Assembly: GCA_025602905.1 (NCBI GenBank)
Contig: JAHLKI010000017.1
Span: forward strand, 372,001-436,000
Direction of reading: 5' to 3'
Source: Phlyctochytrium arcticum
Taxonomy: Eukaryota; Chytridiomycota; Chytridiomycetes; Chytridiales; Chytridiaceae
DNA: 64,000 nt
Positions within the stretch are counted from its first letter, which is position 1. The number at the start of each line of letters is the position of its first letter. Shown here piece by piece: positions 51,167-61,086 of this stretch. Below the pieces are notes generated by a model. The model saw only the letters and a program-made list of their open reading frames with translations. It made no database searches and was not told the origin of the DNA. A program made the translations under genes and the position numbers.

Positions 51167-51261
51167 AGTTTGCATTTTGAACAATGGTAGATTTTTGGAC
51201 CTGGGTTGCGCGTCATAATCATTTGCATCCCACCAATCATCATTCTCTTCAGACATACGAG

Positions 51262-51380
51262 AGGGCCCTCGCTTCGCTCGGGTACTATGTAGCTTTCTAA
51301 GCATGTAGGGGGCATTCTCCTTGGAAATTTGATACAGGATTGCCAGCGGACTAAAAGAAAATGGGTATCAAAAAGATGGA
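51262..51380. repeat. Helitron-linked end repeat, copy 1
   Basis: This segment contains CCCTCGCTTCGCTCGGGTAC (a quasi-palindrome) followed about 60-80 bp later by TTGCCAGCGGACTAAAAG and AAAATGGGTATCA. The same order (CTTGCTTTGCTCGGGTAC, then ATGCCAGCAAATAAAAAG and AAAATGGGTATCAC) occurs at 56995-57064, beside the second helicase remnant. Both therefore mark the same end, 3' of the helicase on the minus strand, of two Helitron copies. Confidence 0.6.
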
Positions 51381-51400
51381 ACATAGGAAGGAGTTGGCCA

Positions 51401-54400
51401 TTAAATAAAAATAAAAATTATCTGAAACAGGAAGTGTACAATCATTGAATCACATCCAAAACTTCTTTGTAAACAACATTTCTTGTGCAGCCCGACAACT
51501 TTTTCCCTTTTGGATGACTTGAGGAAAACTTTAGGATCTGTATTACGGAATGGAGGAATGTAAACTTTATCATACCATGAGTTGTCAATATAAAATTTTA
51601 AACCACTTCTTGATGAGACTCTGGATGCAACTACATAGAGCTGACCATGCCCAAAAGTTGGATCCGGCAAATAAACCCCCACCCGCTGCATCGTCTGCCC
51701 TTGTGATTTATTGATCGTCATTGCGTACGCTACACGTACTGGAAATTGGCGTCGTTGAAATTGGAAGTAATCTTTGTTTTGACCTGTTCAAATGATAATG
51801 TGCGATATGAATACAGCATCGTTGGAACTAAATACTGCGGATCTTTACCTGTGCAAAGGATAATCCGTGGTATGAAGACAATTGACCCACTATTAGTCCC
51901 GGAGACGATCTCTGCTTCAAGAACTCTTCTTCCCAGTTGGCGAACTATTGGGCGCATGCCGTTGCACAGTCCCTCGGCAGCATTCAAGTTCCTCAATAGC
52001 ATAATTGGGACACCAGTTTTTAATCGAAGTTGATGTGGCAGAAATCCGTTGGGATTCATAGTGTTAAGAAACTCCCTGATGGGAGTTTTGTTGGTCTTCG
52101 CTGGCTAATTTGTCCTCACTCAGAAATACGTGCTCTTCACCTAGATGCCGGTCAAAAATATTTTCGTTGACCATAGCAACATTATCATTTTTGTGTGCGA
52201 GAATGGCTCGTTTGGTTAAAGACTTTGACGACATTGTGTTGATATCCGAATTATAGACAAAGGCGATGAGGGCTTCCAGGCCGTTTGAGGGAGTCGTAGC
52301 CGTGATCAACAAATCCGGAGGAATTGTTATCCAATCTTCCTCAATTGCGTTGCCGTACTGCACAGGATTAAGGTTGGGCAAGCCCCCGTTCCCCATTTGC
52401 AGTATCCACTGCACAAACTCCTTTGCTGCAACAGTGTCGGTATCAGTAAGGCTGAGAGTGTTGAGCCGCATGTTCTCCGTCAAGTTGAAGAGGGTAACGG
52501 TATCCCAAATGTGGGAACGTGTCAAAGTAGAAGCCACTACTTCTTCACGCGAACCCTTCTTTATCACTGGTAGTGTCTGGCAGAAATCACCGCCGAAGAC
52601 AACGACGATGCCACCGAAAGGACTGTGGTCATTCCTGACATCCTGCAGGGTTCTATCCACAGCTTCCATGGCATAGCGATGGGTCATGGGAGCTTTGTCC
52701 CATATGATGATGCTTGTTTTCTGGAGCAACTCCCCAACCGCATCTCTTTTGGGTTTGATGTTGCAGACGGAGTCAGGTAATATTTCCGTTGGTATTTTCA
52801 GTCTCGAATGCGCCGTACGACCACCCTCCAATAACAAAGCCGCGATGCCCGAGCCTGCGACCGCAAGTGCAATTTTCCCATCAGAGCGGAACGTCGCCAG
52901 TAGACTCTTGTAAACAAAAGTCTTACCCGCACCGCCACAGCTATTTACAAAGAATACCCCCCCTTTCTGTGTGTTGACTGCTTCGACGATTTCTTCGTAC
53001 ACCTGTGACTGTAGCGTGTTGAGTGATTCCCGCGCCACCTCAACCTGCGCAGCCAATTCATCGACATCATAGCTCTGCTCTTCAACAATGAGCCTATTTT
53101 GATTGCCAGCAAAAAGAGACAAACCATCAGGTTGAGGTAGTGATGGATGGGCGGCCAAAGAAGATCCGTTTCGGGAAAAAACACGGTCCAATTCGTGTAA
53201 TGTTTCATTAAGGACGTCATCATCCGAAATATTTCTGCGTCCGAGAGACACAGGTCCATGCCGTATACGATGTCGCATATCATCAGACAAATTGTTCTTG
53301 TGCTCATCCCACAGACCTCTAGGATCCGTCAAATCACAGAACAAAATTATGGTGACAAATAAGCTGCGCAAAGCACTCCCAGTCTGAAAACCGGCTGCCT
53401 CACCGAGCGCCCGCGTCCACTCCATATCATCGGCGAGCAGACCCAGCTCCCTGCATGCATCTTTGAATGTTGGGTGCACCACGCCATTGACGGTCAAAAG
53501 ATCTTCCCATTTGGTCGGACCTTTCACTGTTATCAAAAGTAAACGGAGATGGTAGCGGTCGCCTGAGTTAGGGTGTGCAAATGCCATTTGGCCAACTGCC
53601 TTTCCCTTCTTGCGTGGGGTCCATTTTCGGAGCTTTTTGTTCCATACAAAGAATTGCAGGAATTCCGCATACGTCAGATTGTTGGCAGACTCTGAGTATG
53701 TCGTGTTGGCCTGAAAGAAGCCTGTCAGCATAGTATCTCGCTCTCCGCAGGAAGCAATATCCATGATATTCTCTTCGCCACGAAAGGTGACCATCTGGTC
53801 TTCAGGGAGATGAACCGGTAAACGACAAACTGGAGGGTAGTTCTGATGCATAGATGTTGAAAATATCCTCCAAACAGCCTCGCAGGCAGAAATGTAGCGG
53901 GCATCCAGGTACCTTTTAATTTCATCGTCAACCATTGGTGGTGCTTGAGGTCCATTGGTTGCAGTATCCGAGGGATGAGAAGGGGCTGTGAGCTCAATCG
54001 GGACACGGTCAGGTCCTTTGTAAATATACTTGAAAATATACTTGACAGCTGAGACAGTCGAACACAGTTCCAAGTTAATGTGCCCATCATATTCTTTTGT
54101 CAAGTAAGGGTTGTATGGCACAATCCAGCGGTTGTCTAAATGTACCCCCTTCACCTTTACAGTCCGTCCGTCGTCACGTCTGCGATAAGTAGGGTACGAA
54201 TCGTTTGGTGTTTCTGTGGCTGCAGTGAACTTTTTGGGAAAAGTTTTCGCACATTTTCCCCCGTTGTCTCTACAGCAGGGTGCATTTGAATTGGTAGGGC
54301 CACACGGGCCATGAACCATGGTTTTAGAGACGGTAGCATAGAGTTCCGGATCAGAATCCACGTTTGGCAATTCAGCGCATGACCTTGTCAATTTCCGCTG

Positions 54401-56735
54401 CTGTGGTGGGCACATCACGCTGTTGAATCCACATCAATATATGAATGTGCGGCAATCCTTGCTTCTGGAATTCGATCGTGAAAGAATGCGCCGTGCAAAC
54501 ACCGAGAACTCCTAAGAAATCGGCAACATTGTTCAGCACCATGTACGGCCTTTGGGAATTTCAATTTCGTACCTTTGAAAAGATCATCTTTCAAAGCTTT
54601 GATCCGCATTCTATAACTGCGCACAATTAAGTCCGGCCGGTCATTTGCTTGTTGGTGAGGCAGTAGGTTGTTTTTGATCTCGGGCCAGTTGGGGTTGCAG
54701 GTAAATGTGACGAAATAGGTAGGCTTGCCGTACTCGCGTGCAATAGCCATGGCATCCTGGTAGTTCTGTAGCATATTTTAAGGAGACCCTTGATGACTCG
54801 AGGGTAGGATGATCTGCTTTCCCAATAATGTCGGATTGTGATCACCGCTGTCAACAGCGTCTTGAATGCCAGAATAAAGTTCCGAGCGCAAGTCATCCTG
54901 GTGGGTGCAAATAAAATATAACTGATTCTGTTCGATGGCTGCAAATGCATCCACACAGTACTGCTGGAACAAACGTCCTCCTGACAGCAATGTTTTTCCT
55001 TCCGTGGCTCGTTCCTGAAGCCGAAATGCGTAGTACTGTAACCCGGTCACTCGCGTAGATTTCTTACGGCCCACAGTGTCTTCGTCAGCATCCTCTCCTG
55101 CATTGTCCGCCACATCCTTGGGCGCGTCCTGAGCTTCCGAATGAAATGTTGCACCACTGAGCGGGATGTTCAGATGCCACCCATCTTCACCATAAGGAAA
55201 AAGCAAGGGGAACGCTACGCAGACAGACAGGTAGTTAGCTTTTGTTGCAGCAAAATCTTGATTTACATACTGGTAGGCATATACGCTGGGTGGTAATCAT
55301 TAATCCGCATGAATGGACCCGCCTTGGTCTGAAGGACAACGTCACATTTCTCCACGGGTTCAGAACCATCTCCTACGATCACAGCAGCTACCTCATCGGC
55401 GACCGGCTGGTTGTACCGTCTGGGATCCTTGTTTTGTTTGGACACAATGCGCAGTTTAAGATCATTGATATGATCCCCATTCTCTTGCATAAAGTTGCGG
55501 GCGTTCACAAATGCCTGCGCATATGGGTTATGCTCATGGATCATTCCCTGAAGCGACCGCATAACATCTTCCTTCACGTTCTGGGTGTTGGACATGCGAT
55601 TGGATAACTCGTTATTGCAGTCACAAATGTATACTTGGGCATACTGTGGCTTTGCCCGACTGAGCTGTCCGTCCTGCGTACCAGGCACTTCTGGAATAAT
55701 GGCGCCCATTCTGTGGGTGAGACATCCGTGAATGCGGTAGGCCCACATCCCGGCAGTTCCCGTCACTTTTTCGTCCAATTTGACTCCGACAGATGCAAAG
55801 GCAAGCGCTGAATTGTAGTGCCTAATTTTCTCGCAAAACAGTTTGTGCTCCGGACGCTGCCCTTCCAAGTACATTCTCAGTGGATCTGGGGCCGGTCGCA
55901 ACAACGGTAGCGCCACCTGGCCGTTCCCGCAACAGAGCATGAATACTGGATTGTTCAGGGTTGATCCTGGTTTCCGTTCCTCTATCCACATCTTTGCCCC
56001 ACAGCGGGCGCATTCCTGGTCACGGATACTCGGCGCCCATCGTTGTATGGTAGAGGGTGCCTTGAATCCCATGAGGTTTCTGAATTGAGGGCGAGCAGTG
56101 GCAGTGGAGACATCAGCCCCTAAGATGATGTTTTAGAAACATAAAGTGGAAGGTCAACTGTCTATCTATACCTTGACGCTCACCTAAATTTCCCTGATCC
56201 GGCTGAGTACCTGCATTGTCTTCCTGTGAGCCTCCGTCAATTATATTGTCAAAGAGATTGCTATCAGCTTGTCTGGCTTCTGGATGTATTGCGGGAGAGC
56301 CATCTGCTGCAGGAATTCAGCCAGGTACGCATTTGATATAAAATACGCCTCAGTTTACCTCGGTTTCCAGGAGTAGCTTGATCCCTCTCGTTTATGGTCA
56401 AGGTTGTCAGCAATTCGTTGAGGTTATTCAGGTCGGCCAATTCATTTTGTTCTTGTTCCCGGACAGCCTTTTCGTGGGCATATTTTTCCCTTGCCAGTCA
56501 GGCTCGACGCTGCTTTGTGTAGTCTCTGGATCTGTAAACAGAAATTTTAATACTATGCCTTAACGGGTAGTTTGGTAGATCTAACCTTGGCGCTCCTCAA
56601 GAGATAAAGCATTTAACAAATCAGCTAATTGTGCAACTGGGCCGAGAGCTTTGGTCTGTTTATTGCGGGCATATCTTTCTCGGGCGAGTCAATTCCTTCT
56701 TTGTTGTGCGGTTTCTTCTTCAGCTTCGGCCATTG
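51401..56735 (-). mobile_element. Helitron (Rep-helicase), decayed copy
   Basis: Minus-strand coding pieces run from about 56723 (MAEAEEETAQQRR) through a Helitron-like N domain (55206-56072; RRYNQPVADEVAAVIVGDGS), a Rep/HUH motif (G-L-P-H-I-H-I-L, HIH at 54441-54449), a Rep tyrosine region (AVKYIFKYIYKG) and a PIF1-type helicase: Walker A CGGAGKT (about 52930), [41 protein letters not shown]. Rolling-circle Helitrons nick with the HUH Rep and unwind with this helicase. An intron (GTAAAG...GAACAG, about 51792-51853) restores [20 protein letters not shown]. Breaks: in-frame TAA at 54778, a frameshift near 52110, in-frame TGAs in the N-terminus, and Walker B changed from D-E to D-K (52694-52699). 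It looks inactive. Confidence 0.85.
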
Positions 56736-57060
56736 GTGAACTTAACGTGGGAACTTCTTAATGCAGCAATAACGGGTTTTTTTTGAATAAAGGGGGATTT
56801 GCTGCATTTGCTTTGCCAGGGATGGTTTTGGCCTTATATCTTCCCTCCTTATTCTCCCCATTTTCTTTTACATTTTTTTCATTGTTTTTCCAGTTGGCCC
56901 ACCGTGGGCAATGACAGCTATCCGTCCGAGGGTCATCAAAGCATTTGAGGATCCCTAAGCCCCCTCTCTTTGATTAATGGTCGCGTGGATTTTTGCCTTG
57001 CTTTGCTCGGGTACAATTTAGTCTGGTATACATGCCAGCAAATAAAAAGAAAATGGGTAT
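56736..57060. repeat. Spacer between Helitron copies, with direct repeat
   Basis: About 56893-56957 reads TTGGCCCACCGTGGGCAATG, then TCAAAGCATTTGAGGATCCC. A similar string (TTGGCCCACCTTGAGCCATG, TCAAAGCATTTGAGGATCCC) occurs at about 58004-58082, so the second helicase remnant is flanked by direct copies of an about 80-bp segment. The right part (56995-57064) holds the Helitron-linked end repeat described at 51262. Confidence 0.5.
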
Positions 57061-58010
57061 CACAAAGAAGGAAGAGATAGTGTATTAAAAGTTAAAAGTA
57101 AACTTAAATTAGGAAAAAGACACACAAATCGAATAAATAGAGCTGGAACAAAAAATTTAAGGTCAAACTTCTTGGTGACTGAGACAAATATCAGGATCTG
57201 CGTATTACGGAACGGAACAATGTAAATGTACATACCTTGAATTGTCAATAACAAATTTTATGTCACTGCTTGATGGGACTCGTGCGGCAGCTTCGTACAG
57301 CTGACCATGGGGAGTAGTCATATCTGGTAAATAGACCCCAATCCTCTCCATAGTCAGTCCTTGAACCTGGTGCAATGTCATGGCATATGCAACACGAACG
57401 GGAAATTGACATTGTTGGAATCGGACGATCTCTCCATTTGGAGCTGCTCAAATGAGAAAAATATGCGATATGAGTACGTGATCGTTGATACTGAAATACT
57501 GCTAACAATTACCTGTTCGAATAACCATGCGGATAATGCGGGGTATGTAAACAATTGTCCCAATATTTGTCCCAGTGATTATCTCGGCTTCCATTCTTTG
57601 TCCGAGTCAGCAAATCATGAGACGCGTGCCAATGCAGAGTCCCTTGGCCGCGTTGAGGTTTCTTAGGAGGACAATGGGCACACCAACTTTCAGGTGAAGT
57701 CTGTGAGGTGGAAATTGGTGGTCATCCGAAAGTTTGTCCTTGCTGAAGAAGACATGATCTTCTCCATGGTGGCGGTCAAGAAGAGTTTCATTGACCATAT
57801 CAACAATATTGTTTCTGGGTACAACAATAGCCCATCCGGTAAATGACTGTGGAGACATTGTGTTAATGTCCGGAAACACGAACGCTATGATGGCATTCAT
57901 GCCGTTGGGATTTGTAGCGGAAATCATGCCGTTCTCAGTGAAGAGGGTTATGGTACCCCAAGTCTCCCCTTATGTGTCTTTTACATGTGGTGGTTGCGCA
58001 CTTGGCCCAC
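57060..58010 (-). mobile_element. Second Helitron helicase remnant
   Basis: Only the C-terminal half of the helicase is present. Pieces in shifting frames match the first copy: [91 protein letters not shown] and YEAAARVPSSSDIKFVIDNS. The [10 protein letters not shown] motif has become MTLHQVQGLT, and a stretch before the PPHRL region is missing. Rep and Walker motifs are absent. Divergence from the first copy implies a separate, older insertion. Confidence 0.8.
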
Positions 58011-58470
58011 CTTGAGCCATGACAGTGTCCTTCCAAATCTCATGCAAATTTCCGATGCTTGTCAAAGCATTTGAGGATCCCTTGCAGGCCCGAAAACTGT
58101 GCCCCTTCCTATTGATTAGTTGGTATGACTTTGCCTTCTCCCTTGCAAAGCTGTGCCACTTTCAAGCTTTTCTGACTTTGATTGTTTATATTTATATAAT
58201 AGATCACCGGGGGCATCCAACATGGCTCTTGGATGTTCATTGTCATCAGAGTCACGTCGTTGATCCCCTACCCCAAATTGCTCATTTGATCCCCATTGTG
58301 TGTCCCACAAGATCTCATCAATATTGTCTTCTGCCATAAGGGTAACATCTGGCAGTCTGTTGAGTTGTTGGCGGCCACCAAAGACATTGTCAACCAGCTC
58401 CCAATTGGCCCACGAGGGGTCCCAGCCTTCCCAAAGAACAAGACACTCCCAGTCTACAAGAACAAAGATA

Positions 58471-58492
58471 TCAATATTCCTGGGAAAGTTGA
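58471..58492. repeat. Intron palindrome copy in chromodomain intron
   Basis: TCAATATTCC, TG, GGAAAGTTGA. It lies inside a 64-nt intron (58454-58517, GTGAGT...TTGTAG on the minus strand) that splits the chromodomain between VAG and DWECLVL. Confidence 0.8.
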
Positions 58493-58581
58493 CTTCAAAC
58501 CGCAGACTGATACTCACCACCAGCAACTTCATTCCAGTGCTTTGCAAGGACGCATTCCACATCAAAGATCTCATCAGGTCG

Positions 58582-58635
58582 CTGTTACAGTGCAGAACCT
58601 ATAGTGGTACCACTATAGGTTCTGCACTGTAACAG
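58582..58635. repeat. Perfect 54-bp palindrome
   Basis: The segment from CTGTTACAG (58582) to CTGTAACAG (58635) equals its own reverse complement over all 54 positions, centred on GGTACC at 58608/58609. It interrupts the integrase gene: removing it would join codons for AVRLLQ to RPDEIFDVE. It could be two abutting transposon ends or a solo hairpin left by a mobile element. Confidence 0.9.
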
Positions 58636-59147
58636 TCGCACTGCTTCCTCCACAGTGATCTGATTGATGACTCTTTGATTTGCTCTGGTATCCTTGCAAA
58701 AAGATGCTCATGGTATTGTTGGTCAGCTTTGTCTCCCATCTTTTCTTTACTCGCTTGATTAAGGCCAACGTTTGGTACGGAGCACCATTTGATAGACCAG
58801 TTGTTGCTCTCCCCTTTTTTTTCAACAAGTGTTGCCAGTCCTTTGAAACGTAACCCTGGATGGCCCTTGGGGATTTTCCTTCGATTTCGGCTTCCTTTTC
58901 CATCCCACTCGCTCACAAGTACCACATCACCAGGTGCGAAATGGCGGAAGCCCTTTGGGGTACAAATTTTTTGAATGCTGCGTCTCACATCTTGTGCCAA
59001 TCGCTTTCTCAATCATATATCCATTCCACGATATATGTTTTCCAATTGGTACTCGGTATAGTATTTGTCCATCTTTGTGTTAGTGAGATTATAGTATCCA
59101 TAGTCCGTGCTGCCATGAAAAACCTGGTTCAAGATCTGTTAGAAAAC

Positions 59148-59169
59148 TCAATATTCCTTGGAAGATTGA
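59148..59169. repeat. Intron palindrome copy, integrase intron
   Basis: TCAATATTCC, TT, GGAAGATTGA. It lies inside the minus-strand intron that begins GTTAGT at 59182. Confidence 0.8.
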
Positions 59170-59376
59170 TACTGTTACTAACCTCAAATGGGACATGCCA
59201 ATGAACGCTATGTCGCTCGTGATTGAATGCCGATGTTGTCTCTTCTAGAAAACTGTTCAGCTGAACAACGTCAGTAAACCTAGTTGCCCCTCCTGCACGT
59301 AGTTTGGCCCATAGGCGCTTTTTGGTTTCAGGATGAGATCGCTCAATGGCACCCTGTTGCAAATGTTAGCACAGGG

Positions 59377-59398
59377 TCAATGTTCCCGGGAAGATCTC
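59377..59398. repeat. Intron palindrome copy, second stacked intron
   Basis: TCAATGTTCC, CG, GGAAGATCTC. It lies inside intron 59354-59416 of the integrase gene. Confidence 0.75.
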
Positions 59399-59442
59399 AT
59401 GCTTGAGGATGCCCACCTGTTGATCGGAAGGTTAAAATAAAG

Positions 59443-59464
59443 TCAACATTCCCAGGAACATTGA
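59443..59464. repeat. Intron palindrome copy, first stacked intron
   Basis: TCAACATTCC, CA, GGAACATTGA. It lies inside intron 59417-59475 of the integrase gene. Confidence 0.8.
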
Positions 59465-60546
59465 GGGCTGCCTACCTGTGTTCTGGGTGAATATGGAAGC
59501 CCATGTGCCCGAGCAATGCCTAGTTCATCATACAACTCTCTCAGGGTAGCATCAATGAATTCTCCTCCATTGTCTGCAAGCATTTGTTCAGAGGTGTGAC
59601 CCTCATACCCTTGATCTTCTGGTCCACATAACCCCCGGACCATCTCAAGAACGTTGATACTCCCGTTGTTTTCGAAAGCCCAGGACCATATGTACTTTGT
59701 GAAATGATCTACAATACTCAGGATCCAGAAGTGTCCAAATTGAGTGTAATCCATAACGTAAGTATGCCACGGCCTTCTTGTGATGATTGGTCTAATCGGC
59801 GTGATGTGCGGGTTTACATGTTTTGTAGCACAAAAAGCACACTGACGGATGAGCTTGTTTGTTAATGGTATAAGTCCAAAAGTGTAGTATCGTCGTGAAA
59901 CTTTGGCGTGTGTGCGGTCGACACCAGATTGTAGTCCATGTTCTCCACTATAATGACAGTCCTCAAAGGCTCGCAGATAGAATTTCACGTGATTCAAGAC
60001 CGGGTTATCCTCTCCTTTTGCGCAGTAAAACAGCCCACCAGGACTCCAACGGAACTGTTTTGCACGTTGTCTAATCACTCGCTTCTGGTATTCTGACGTG
60101 CCCTTTGAATATCCCCCACAATTAGGATCGAGGTATTTTCGCACAGCAGTCATAGCGGAAAAGTAGCGTCTGGCAACGTCAACTTCTGCAGGTTGTAGTT
60201 TGAGGTCGTTTCGGTAGGATGGCAGCCTGTTCATCTCCTCTTGCACCTTTTGATAAACAATGGTTGGTGCGTGTGTTGGGATACCTCCAACGACGTACGT
60301 TTTGCCTGGCTGGAACAACCATGACTTTTTGCTATCATCCAGGAGTATGGTCTCTAGCAAATATTTGCCTTGTTGGAGAACAAACAACGTTGCCGCATTA
60401 CATTCAAGGTCGAAAGCCTCCGCAAGAGTAGCCAGATCTGCATGCAAGACATGAATGTATTGAGATTCAGATGTCCATTCTGAAATAAACAGTGCCTTGC
60501 CCTTCTCAAATGTATTGTGTTTACGCGCTTTGCGCACGTTGCACAT

Positions 60547-61086
60547 ATGGGATTTGATGAGACGTTAGAACTTTACGTGTATTTTAAAGGGATGTCATCT
60601 TTGGGGATGACCTTTATTTATAGAACGGGACTCGGGGAGAGCAGTCGCAAGTGTCATGATGCTATAGCGCATTGTCTGTATATAGTGTTCACCACAAAAA
60701 TTGTTTGGCATTCAGCGGTATAAATGAGCGGGACCGTGTTTTCTTTGCAGACTTTGCGTTCACGCGCATGTCGCAACGGCGGCTGTGATTGGTGGGGCCC
60801 AATGCCATCAAAGCCAAAAACGCCAACTTTTGCTTGAATTTGCATTCAAATTGTGGTGTCTTATAGTGTCTTACCAAGTTTCAAGCACAACACGCGGCAA
60901 GGCCCTTTTGATTGGATGATAATCAAAATAAACGCAATGCTGATATAAATAGGGCTAAGGTTGTGCGCCGCCCTTTGCCAAATGCGCTTCCAAAACATCA
61001 ATTGTCCAGACTTTGTGAACAATCAAACAACCTTTTTTCTCACCAAACCGCACACCACTGCTAAAGCCAATTTTGTTCTGCTAGTC
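60547..61086. promoter_or_regulatory. Divergent promoter of integrase and ParB-like genes
   Basis: This 540-bp spacer separates two element genes facing apart. A TATAAAT lies at 60944-60950 for the plus-strand gene, with ATTGG (CCAAT complement) about 30 bp upstream. A minus-strand TATAAATA lies at 60613-60622 for the integrase. The pairing of clear TATA boxes with divergent genes suggests both belong to one element. Confidence 0.5.

Larger units (their letters stand above)
50049..51256 (-). pseudogene. Broken element gene, possible Ulp1/C48-like protease
   Basis: Reading from ATG at 51256 (MSEENDDWWDANDYDAQP) to TAG at 50049, coding-like segments lie in different frames. One reads WLDNTIISKYLNLYIE and a later one YWPVHSNGCPWYGIIYNVSN followed by FTVLDSQ. 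This order resembles the Ulp1/C48 fold (WLxDxxIxxYxxL, then PxxxxxHW, then a D in YDS). The position of the catalytic His is occupied by Pro (C-P-W) and no clear DCG cysteine motif follows, so the protein would be inactive if the assignment is right. Two copies of the intron palindrome lie inside (50693-50714, 51145-51166). Stops and frame changes indicate decay. The assignment is tentative. Confidence 0.4.
59354..59475 (-). other. Two abutting introns with no exon between
   Basis: Integrase exons 1 and 2 (..PRTQ | GAIERSH..) are separated by 122 nt that parse as two complete introns: 59475-59417 (GTAGGC ... CAACAG) and 59416-59354 (GTGGGC ... CAACAG). Each has its own copy of the palindromic motif (59443-59464 and 59377-59398) and is of normal length. 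A single 122-nt intron is the alternative reading. Confidence 0.6.
58116..60546 (-). pseudogene. Chromodomain integrase gene, interrupted
   Basis: From ATG at 60546, exon 1 (60546-59476, 357 aa) has an unrecognised N-domain, an H2C2 zinc motif (HYSGEHGLQSGVDRTH ... CAFC) and a DDE core (MDYTQFGHFWILSIVDHFTK, MLADNGGEF). Exon 2 (59353-59183) holds the catalytic Glu in GAIERSH. Later sequence has an integrase C-terminal region (GFRHFAPGDVVLVSEWDGKG) and a chromodomain (FDVECVLAKHWNEVAGDWEC, then LVLWEGWDPSWANWELVDNV). No reverse transcriptase is visible, so a Ginger- or Polinton-like cut-and-paste class is more likely than a retrotransposon. Breaks are an in-frame TGA after RGMDI (about 59020), a one-base shift near 58670 and a 54-bp palindrome at 58582-58635. 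Introns carry the palindromic motif. A minus-strand TATA (60613-60622) lies about 70 bp upstream. Confidence 0.75.
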
